Position numbers and translations under genes: made by a program | From: DATCRE01 sp964235605 | Lineage (GTDB): Bacteria; Bacteroidota; Bacteroidia; Cytophagales; Cyclobacteriaceae | Length of the DNA stretch: 28,418 bases | Direction of reading: 5' to 3' | NCBI GenBank assembly: GCA_964235605.1 | Contig: CAXSCR010000059.1 | Coordinates: 1-28,418, forward strand | Shown: positions 23,583 through 28,418 of the stretch, in pieces | Position numbering within the stretch: position 1 is the first letter of the stretch | Layout of the letters: each line of letters starts with the position of its first letter | Notes under the pieces: generated by a model | Database searches by the model: none | What the model saw: only the letters and a program-made list of their open reading frames with translations | Told to the model about the DNA's origin: nothing

Positions 23583-25403
23583 TTATTTTTTATTAAAGTC
23601 TATGTACAGTATTTGTTGATACGCTTTGGTTGTATCTAAATCTTCCTGACTTGATCCGACTTTATCGAGAAATTGCATTCCAGGATTGTCATAAGAAACA
23701 AACTTGCCTGGTTTAACAAATCCATAACCATTATCAAAGAAATAGGCAGCAAATGATTTCGTGTTATTACCTAAAATATTTTTACTAAATCTAAATTCGT
23801 CTTGAGCAACGTCAACCTGACCTAACAAGGTATTGGCAATATCAGTTTGATTTGCATAGGTGTGTATCACTGTGTCTTTTATGATAGCACCTCCAAGCCA
23901 AAGCATGGGTATGTGGAAGCGTTCTTTGTTTTTTAGTTCAAGGTTTCCTGGAAGACGATGACCATGATCAGCAGTAATAATAATTAGTGTATTTGACCAC
24001 CATGATTCCTTCTGCGCTTTGTGTATAAAATCTCCTAAACTTTTATCTGTATAATAGCAGGCGTTAAGAAACAGTGACTCTTGATCTGTTCCTTTTATTT
24101 GTGTTGGCATAGGCACATCAAATGGTTCGTGACTACTTAGGGTAAGCATCACTTTCATGAACGGTTGCTTGGCAGAGTCACATTCAACAAACCCTTGATT
24201 GAAAACATGGTGATCATGAATTCCCCACTTGCTTGTATTCCATTCATCAGGAAAATCGTCCATTGACGTTATGTGATCAAAGCGGCAATTGGTTAAATAC
24301 GATCTAAAATTTGCAAAATCGACATCGCCACCGTAAAGAAACGAAGTATGATATTCCAATGCCTTTATTTTACGTGGAAGATAGGATAGATGCTGGGCTT
24401 TGGATGGCTCTTTTATAATTGAGGATTGTGGTTGTGCAGGATAGCCACTTAATATACTCACGATTCCTTTATCAGTACGATCACCACTTGCATAAAAGTT
24501 ATCGAATAATATACCTTGCTTACAAAGTGTATTTAGATTAGGTGTAATGTTATTCATTCCCCCCAAGGAAGCAATGACGTTGGTGGTAAAGCTTTCTAGT
24601 ATAATTATTATAATATTTGGACGAGGCGTTTTTAATAACTTGATCGTTGAGTCGCTTTTTGGATAGAGATTATTGAAGATGGATTGACTACGTGTTTTAT
24701 TAAAAAAATTTTCAGGATAGATAACTTGTCGCTTGCCCAGACTTTTATAGAAATTCCAAATAACATTAATGGCCGCGTGATTAGCATAGGCTTTGGTATT
24801 ATGAAAGTATACAAAACCAGTGTTCATTGGAGCCACTGTAAAACTTCCTCGGATTGGTATAAAGAATAATGCAGTAACGAAAATCATAAGTCCAAAAACT
24901 TTCCATTCTTTGGTTTTAAGTTTGAGAATTTGCGGTGAAATAAGACGTAAATAAATAAGTAGAAAGAATGGAAACAGAACAAGTAGCGTACAAAGGGTTT
25001 TTACAATGACACCAATTTCAATACTGCCCAATGCTTCTGGCCCAATATAAAAGAGTGGTGTTGTGTTTAAGCGAAAACCCCAATGCCTATAGAGCTCAAT
25101 ATCAATAATGGTTATTACTGAGCCTAGAAATAAGAAGAGGATAGTGAAATAATCGATGACTTTTTTTATAATATTTGAAGTGGTAAATATAGATATTGAG
25201 AGCAGCAGACTAGTGAACATAACAGCATACCCACTCATGCTAGCATCCATCTTTAATCCGTAAAGAAATACTTGAATCGTTTCTAATGGTGTGAGGTTGC
25301 TACTCAGATCGTGGTTATAGGCCAGGAAAATGATACGTATCATAACCATGAAGCCCAACCAATATAATATAAAATAACAAAGTAGTTTTAAGCGATCGCG
25401 CAT
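23583..25403 (-). CDS. LtaS-like sulfatase-family phosphotransferase
   Basis: A 606-residue inner-membrane protein with about five helices in residues 1-190 and a large periplasmic alkaline-phosphatase/sulfatase-fold domain. The metal and catalytic residues are the glutamate in IIIIILESF, T310 in SGDRTDKGIVS (the nucleophile) and ADHGHRLPGN. It resembles lipoteichoic acid synthase. In Gram-negative Bacteroidota such proteins may transfer phosphoethanolamine or phosphoglycerol to lipid A or surface glycans; the donor and acceptor here are unknown. Length and domain order are complete. A TATATTTG promoter element lies 18 bp before the start. Confidence 0.92.
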   Translation of the reverse strand: MRDRLKLLCYFILYWLGFMVMIRIIFLAYNHDLSSNLTPLETIQVFLYGLKMDASMSGYAVMFTSLLLSISIFTTSNIIKKVIDYFTILFLFLGSVITIIDIELYRHWGFRLNTTPLFYIGPEALGSIEIGVIVKTLCTLLVLFPFFLLIYLRLISPQILKLKTKEWKVFGLMIFVTALFFIPIRGSFTVAPMNTGFVYFHNTKAYANHAAINVIWNFYKSLGKRQVIYPENFFNKTRSQSIFNNLYPKSDSTIKLLKTPRPNIIIIILESFTTNVIASLGGMNNITPNLNTLCKQGILFDNFYASGDRTDKGIVSILSGYPAQPQSSIIKEPSKAQHLSYLPRKIKALEYHTSFLYGGDVDFANFRSYLTNCRFDHITSMDDFPDEWNTSKWGIHDHHVFNQGFVECDSAKQPFMKVMLTLSSHEPFDVPMPTQIKGTDQESLFLNACYYTDKSLGDFIHKAQKESWWSNTLIIITADHGHRLPGNLELKNKERFHIPMLWLGGAIIKDTVIHTYANQTDIANTLLGQVDVAQDEFRFSKNILGNNTKSFAAYFFDNGYGFVKPGKFVSYDNPGMQFLDKVGSSQEDLDTTKAYQQILYIDFNKK

Positions 25404-25421
25404 TCAAAAACAATTAATGAT

Positions 25422-25455
25422 CAAATATAATAGGAGGGAAATTCTAATTGGGCAA
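25422..25455 (-). promoter_or_regulatory. Promoter of the LtaS-like gene
   Basis: Reading the minus strand, TTG (25455-25453) is followed after 23 bases by TATATTTG (25429-25422), an exact match to the Bacteroidota -7 consensus TAnnTTTG. The spacing is at the long end. The start codon is 18 bases further on. Confidence 0.5.
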
Positions 25456-25492
25456 TCTCGACCAAATTAAACCCATTAGATTAGGAGGTACC

Positions 25493-25523
25493 AAAAAAAA
25501 ACCTGGACTATGACTAATCCAGG
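25493..25523 (-). terminator. Terminator after TerB-like gene
   Basis: On the minus strand, a CCTGGA...TCCAGG stem (arms 25518-25523 and 25502-25507, partly extended inward) is followed by nine T (25501-25493). It lies just after the stop at 25551. Confidence 0.8.
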
Positions 25524-25550
25524 CTCTTTGATATTAAATTCAACATGTAT

Positions 25551-25955
25551 TTATCTTCTTAGATATCTATCTGCTTTTGTCTTGATCATATTTCTATCAG
25601 CTGTAATAGAAGGATCGCTGTAAACGTGTTGTGATATTTCACCAACAACGCCTTTTTTATAGCCAATCCTTTCAGCTATCTTTTCACAAAAGACAATTTC
25701 ACTTCTAAATACCTGTCCATCCATTTTCATAAGTTGAATGAGATAATAGAGATGTTCAAACTTTTGGTCGTCTGTAAATGCTGCAGTTTGATTTATAGGT
25801 TTAGGATTGTGAAGCATTTTTTCAATGTCTTCTTTTGGTATGCCGTTAGCATTACCAATTGTGTATATAAGTTTGGCCTCACGTTCGTCTACCGAATTAT
25901 CACTGGCTGCGAGATTAACTAATACATTAATTTCGGATTTTTTGTCAAACATCAT
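25551..25955 (-). CDS. TerB-like protein
   Basis: A 134-residue soluble, all-helical protein. The pattern INVLVNLAASDNSVDEREAKLIYTIGNANGIP, followed by FEHLYYLIQLMKMDGQVFRSEIVFCEKIAERIGY, matches the two-repeat TerB (tellurite-resistance B) fold. Its acidic residues (DNSVDERE and KMDGQVFRSE) probably bind a metal. TerB-like domains occur in stress and membrane-associated complexes; a tellurite role cannot be inferred because no other ter gene is near. A second possible start is the next methionine, one codon later. It is divergent from the head-GIN gene and ends in a terminator. Confidence 0.85.
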   Translation of the reverse strand: MMFDKKSEINVLVNLAASDNSVDEREAKLIYTIGNANGIPKEDIEKMLHNPKPINQTAAFTDDQKFEHLYYLIQLMKMDGQVFRSEIVFCEKIAERIGYKKGVVGEISQHVYSDPSITADRNMIKTKADRYLRR

Positions 25956-26050
25956 AATTAGCTAGTTGTTGTAGATACAATCTTAGAAAAAATACCGATA
26001 AATTTTCATCCCAACTTCTATGTTTTGTTACATGTCATGTTAATAGTATA

Positions 26051-26080
26051 TTGATGGATTGGATGCAACTGTTATATTTA
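26051..26080 (+). promoter_or_regulatory. Promoter of the head-GIN gene
   Basis: TTG (26051-26053), 19-base spacer, then TATATTTA (26073-26080), one base from the Bacteroidota -7 consensus TAnnTTTG. The start codon lies 28 bases downstream. Confidence 0.55.
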
Positions 26081-26108
26081 TGCCCTGTCTTTATGACAAA
26101 TTCGTAGT

Positions 26109-26792
26109 ATGATGAAGAAACTTTGGGTGTGTACCTTACTTGTTGTGGTTACCTTTTTAAGCTATGCACAGCAGGTTGAAAACCGGAATATTCAGGCTTT
26201 TACAGGAGTAAAAGCTGCAGAAGGAATAGACGTTTATCTAAAAAAGGGTGATAAAGAGACGTTGAAAATTGAAGTTATCGGCACTAGTCCGTCTAATGTT
26301 ATTACAGAAGTATCAGGAAGTTATTTGAAGATTCATATGAAGGAAGGAAACTTTCGGAACAAATCTGTAAAAGTATATGTCACCTATGTGAAGATCGATA
26401 AGTTATCTGCAAGCTCTGCTGCTAACATCTATGCCGAAGGCACTATTGAAACTAATAGCATGGAGATAAGCGCTTCGAGTGCAGGCGCTATTGAAATCGA
26501 TATACAAGCAAATAAAGTAGAAGCAAGCTCATCGAGCGCAGGAGAAATTGATTTAAGAGGAAGAACAAAATTTCTTACTGTAGAGGCGAGTAGCGCGGGT
26601 GAAATTGATGCCTATGGTATACAAGCTGAAAATGTAAATGCAGAGGCAAGTAGCGGTGCGGAGATAAAAGTGAATGTTGCCAAAGAATTAGACGCACACG
26701 CCAGCAGTGGCGGCAGTGTGCGGTATCGTGGTAATCCTGCAAAATCCACAACGAACTCAAGTAGTGGAGGGTCTGTTAAGAAATCAAATTAA
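26109..26792 (+). CDS. Head GIN domain protein (DUF2807)
   Basis: A 227-residue exported protein. Residues 1-20 form a signal peptide (CTLLVVVTFLSYA). The head-GIN domain begins VENRNIQAFTGVKAAEGIDVYLKKGDKETLKIEV. Repeated short motifs follow, such as SASSAANI, SASSAGAIEI, SSSSAGEIDL, ASSAGEIDA, ASSGAEIKV and HASSGGSV, spaced about 20 residues apart. These form coils of a right-handed beta-helix. DUF2807 proteins are common in Bacteroidota, probably periplasmic or surface-located adhesins or carbohydrate-binding proteins; the exact role is unknown. The C-terminus ends in a low-complexity Ser/Gly stretch (NSSSGGSVKKSN) without an anchoring domain. Confidence 0.9.
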   Translation: MMKKLWVCTLLVVVTFLSYAQQVENRNIQAFTGVKAAEGIDVYLKKGDKETLKIEVIGTSPSNVITEVSGSYLKIHMKEGNFRNKSVKVYVTYVKIDKLSASSAANIYAEGTIETNSMEISASSAGAIEIDIQANKVEASSSSAGEIDLRGRTKFLTVEASSAGEIDAYGIQAENVNAEASSGAEIKVNVAKELDAHASSGGSVRYRGNPAKSTTNSSSGGSVKKSN

Positions 26793-26830
26793 GAAGCTTA
26801 AGTCTTTGTTGATTATTTAAGTCTTTTAGT

Positions 26831-26859
26831 AATATGAGTATCCGCTTCCTGTCCTAAGT
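26831..26859. repeat. Left inverted repeat of a 1.27-kb element
   Basis: Matches the right copy at 28068-28096 in inverted orientation, 26 of 29 bases, with the three differences in one block. It begins 38 bp after the head-GIN stop. A TAGT stands directly outside each end and could be a 4-bp target duplication. Each copy can also be read as the C-terminal codons of a peptide ending LG-x-x-ADTHI, an alternative reading. Confidence 0.75.
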
Positions 26860-26865
26860 GGGCGG

Positions 26866-27050
26866 TGGTAAAGGCGCGGAAGTTAAGCGCATCACTTTCT
26901 ACAAAAGTGTAGGCCGCGCTTAAACCCTGAATCTTCATCATGGCGCCCAGCGCCATGATGAAGATTCAGGAATAAATACGATAATGATTGGTTTGTGGCA
27001 CGGGCCACAACCAATCATTATCGTTAAAATGCGCGCCTACAATGATACCA
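26866..27050. repeat. Four-way hairpin cluster
   Basis: Three hairpins lie side by side within an outer stem. Outer: TGGTA 26866-26870 with TACCA 27046-27050, and GGCGCG 26873-26878 with CGCGCC 27032-27037. First: TTAAGCGC 26883-26890 with GCGCTTAA 26916-26923, with a CACTTT/AAAGTG stem inside. Second: perfect 21-bp arms 26926-26946 and 26950-26970, loop CCA. Third: 26978-26999 with 27004-27024, one bulged T, loop ACGG. The stretch looks richer in GC than its surroundings. Confidence 0.8.
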
Positions 27051-27333
27051 TGAAATGGGTGACGCAGCGCGACACCAACAGACAATGAATAAAACTCAGA
27101 GAAGTGCTAACTTCGTATTGCTCGGATATTTACTGGGAGCGGTTAAGTCTCGACTCCGTACATGAAATTGAGCTTAAACAGGAGAGCACCAACAAATGTA
27201 GCCAATCCATAGGTGAAAGCTTGTGGAGGGAGCACGAAGATGAAAATTCTATTCTCTCTTCCTGTTTGTTTTTCGTATCGTCATAATGTTTGCTAGGGGA
27301 GTACTAAACGCTTGTTGAGTATGAAACGCGAGA

Positions 27334-27519
27334 ATGGTTCACTGGCCTTATAAATATGATTCTGTCAAAGCTCCATTAACTTTTATTCCTGATGACAAAT
27401 TGGATGGATTTATTTATCTATTTAGGGTGTAGTCGATTGAATTATTGCTGATTCGTGAAGACTATAACTTAAGTAATTCATTCTTTCGCCTGGATAATGA
27501 TATTGAAGAGTCAAATTGG
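27334..27519 (+). pseudogene. Unidentified protein-like fragment with an internal stop
   Basis: From ATG 27334 the frame reads MVHWPYKYDSVK and then LTFIPDDKLDGFIYLFRV. It meets TAG at 27430-27432 and continues in the same frame as a further protein-like run containing LLLIREDYNLSNSFFRLDND, up to the palindrome at 27518. The composition suggests old coding DNA, but I recognise no family. Confidence 0.3.
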
Positions 27520-27581
27520 CTCCGGAGGAGTTCCCTGTTTATAGAAATATTTATTGAATTAAGACCGGCTCCATAGGAGCC
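27518..27581 (+). repeat. REP-like palindrome pair, left copy
   Basis: Two 15-base palindromic units (imperfect at 27518-27532, perfect GGCTCCATAGGAGCC at 27567-27581) flank a spacer with CCCTGTTTATAGAAAT. An inverted relative lies at 27853-27915. The transposase remnant starts 15 bp later. Confidence 0.8.
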
Positions 27582-27596
27582 ACTTAAATACACGTT

Positions 27597-27844
27597 ATGC
27601 CTAGCACCTTATCACAAATCTATTTTCAATTTGTTTCGCTAAAAATAACGAGGAAGTTTAATCACTAACGATGCTATGAGCCATCCTCATTCTCACATTC
27701 GCATATCGATAGGTGATTAACTATATCATAAATCAGGAGACTCATCATCAGAAGAAAACATTCAAACAAGAATACTTAGAATTGTTAAAGAAATTTGAAA
27801 TACCGGTTGAAGAAAAATATTTATTCACCTTTATAGAAGAGTAG
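27597..27844 (+). pseudogene. Broken IS200/IS605-type (RAYT-like) transposase
   Basis: Remnant of a Y1 transposase related to Bacteroidota IS200/RAYT enzymes. The N-terminus MPSTLSQIYFQFV is directly followed by a distal part, so about 60-70 residues are missing, including the HUH metal-binding histidines. In the same frame come KF, a TAA at 27666-27668 where relatives usually have glutamine, and YEPSSFSHSHID. A one-base deletion near 27711 shifts the frame. The C-terminus then reads VINYIINQETHHQKKTF, with the probable catalytic tyrosine in NYI, and ends EKYLFTFIEE at the TAG 27842-27844. It cannot make an active enzyme. The flanking palindromes are placed as expected for REP elements recognised by such a transposase. 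Confidence 0.8.
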
Positions 27845-27852
27845 TTACAGGA

Positions 27853-27915
27853 GGCTCCTATGGAGCCGGATAAACAAAGCAATAAATTTCTATAAACAGG
27901 ATGCTCCTCTGGAGC
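27853..27915 (-). repeat. REP-like palindrome pair, right copy (inverted)
   Basis: Perfect GGCTCCTATGGAGCC at 27853-27867 and GCTCCTCTGGAGC at 27903-27915 flank a spacer that on the minus strand contains CCTGTTTATAGAAAT. It is an inverted copy of 27518-27581, 8 bp after the transposase stop. Confidence 0.8.
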
Positions 27916-28067
27916 AAAAGGCCATAACCGTAGCCACAAAAGCAAGATAGGGCAAGCAACTGCCCGTATCCAACATTGAATGATCGGTGATACTCGGCAA
28001 AGAATACATGAAAATATACACGTAGGTTCGCGCATTTTCTATGAACCATGCAAAGTGTGAATTTTGT

Positions 28068-28096
28068 ACTTAGGACTTCAAGCGGATACTCATATT
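28068..28096. repeat. Right inverted repeat of the 1.27-kb element
   Basis: Inverted partner of 26831-26859 (26 of 29 bases). It is followed directly by TAGT, as at the outside of the left end. Confidence 0.75.
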
Positions 28097-28418
28097 TAGT
28101 AATAAGCCGTCATTATCTCATATATTTGGGATATATTTGGTTAAAGAGTGAAGATTATTATTCTGCCTGGGTAGAGTTAGATCACCAAGCAATTTTGTTT
28201 TACTTCCATTCTAAAAAATAATATATCGCTACTCGGAGAAGGTTGCTTGTTTAAATTTTACCCTATCTTTTATTGTGTGTACTAAAAAGGGAAATTGCAA
28301 TCGAATTCGGTTAAAAATTTATAGAAAGCAGATTATTTTTTAATCTATATCGCAAAAAATCGTATAGATTTGGTCGCAAATTGATCAAAATCTAAACCAC
28401 TATGGCGTATCTACGATT
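28097..28418. other. Right-edge stretch, no gene
   Basis: AT-rich and without a convincing open frame. A perfect 8-bp inverted repeat, AATCTATA at 28342-28349 and TATAGATT at 28363-28370, could form a hairpin; it has no T run, so it is not called a terminator. Confidence 0.5.

Larger units (their letters stand above)
26831..28096. mobile_element. Possible 1266-bp composite mobile element, decayed
   Basis: Bounded by the 29-bp imperfect inverted repeats. Inside are a GC-richer hairpin cluster (26866-27050), a protein-like fragment (27334-27519), and a broken IS200/RAYT-type transposase between two inverted palindrome pairs (27518-27915). No intact transposase is present. The boundaries rest on the repeats and a possible TAGT duplication only. 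The palindrome-flanked module may be a later insertion in an older element. Confidence 0.5.

Noticed and set aside
25551..25955. Tellurite resistance locus
   Set aside because: Only a TerB-like gene is present; terA, terC, terD and terZ homologues are absent.
26813..26956. 47-codon minus-strand frame ending ADTHITKRLK
   Set aside because: It starts in the arm of a perfect hairpin and ends over the inverted repeat. Coding-like composition was noted, but the frame is too short and overlaps structures that explain it; kept only as an alternative reading of the repeat.
26866..27050. Retron msr-msd RNA
   Set aside because: The outer stem plus three hairpins are suggestive, but no reverse transcriptase gene occurs in the window.
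26866..27050. Integron attC site
   Set aside because: The stems lack the GTTRRRY/RYYYAAC core pairs, and there is no integrase or cassette series.
27748..28049. Two minus-strand open frames of 95 and 63 codons
   Set aside because: They run through the REP-like palindromes and the transposase remnant and have no recognisable protein features.

Overview
The window looks like chromosomal DNA of a Bacteroidota bacterium, probably a Cytophagales-type member. The DNA is AT-rich, starts lack Shine-Dalgarno sequences, and two promoters fit the Bacteroidota TTG-N19-23-TAnnTTTG pattern. Several families are typical of the phylum: head-GIN/DUF2807, a STAS-like DUF7793-type protein, PdeM, a PLP-enzyme/GNAT fusion, and Rcp1-like single-domain receivers. 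No rRNA, tRNA or CRISPR array was seen.

Layout. (1) 156-1700: a Tat-exported Dabb protein and branched-chain aminotransferase IlvE. (2) 1865-5404, all minus strand: a likely operon of an EamA permease, three different GNAT acetyltransferases, a PaiB-like flavoprotein and the remnant of a PLP decarboxylase that lost its catalytic middle. (3) 5570-10474: a signalling island with a soluble histidine kinase, two stand-alone receivers, a hybrid kinase and a STAS-like protein, with no DNA-binding output domain. (4) 10515-12941: an 808-residue fusion of an alpha-oxoamine-synthase-type PLP enzyme with a GNAT-fold acyltransferase, plausibly a lipid-forming enzyme. (5) 13230-19810: an MFS exporter, a small membrane protein, an SGNH/MBOAT O-acetylation pair, a Pit phosphate transporter and a secreted esterase. 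(6) 19862-21798: PdeM and a CapA-like protein, overlapping by 4 bp. (7) 21773-22500: a 304-bp perfect-length tandem duplication carrying paired hairpins, plus a degenerate third copy. (8) 22762-26792: an outer-membrane barrel protein, an LtaS-like phosphotransferase, a TerB-like protein and a head-GIN protein. (9) 26793-28418: gene-free mobile DNA. A 29-bp imperfect inverted repeat bounds about 1.27 kb that holds a hairpin cluster and a decayed IS200/RAYT-type transposase, which sits between two inverted REP-like palindrome pairs.

The functional themes are detoxification and efflux, phosphorelay signalling that probably does not act directly on DNA, and envelope construction. The two repeat regions are where the sequence holds most that ordinary gene calling does not explain.
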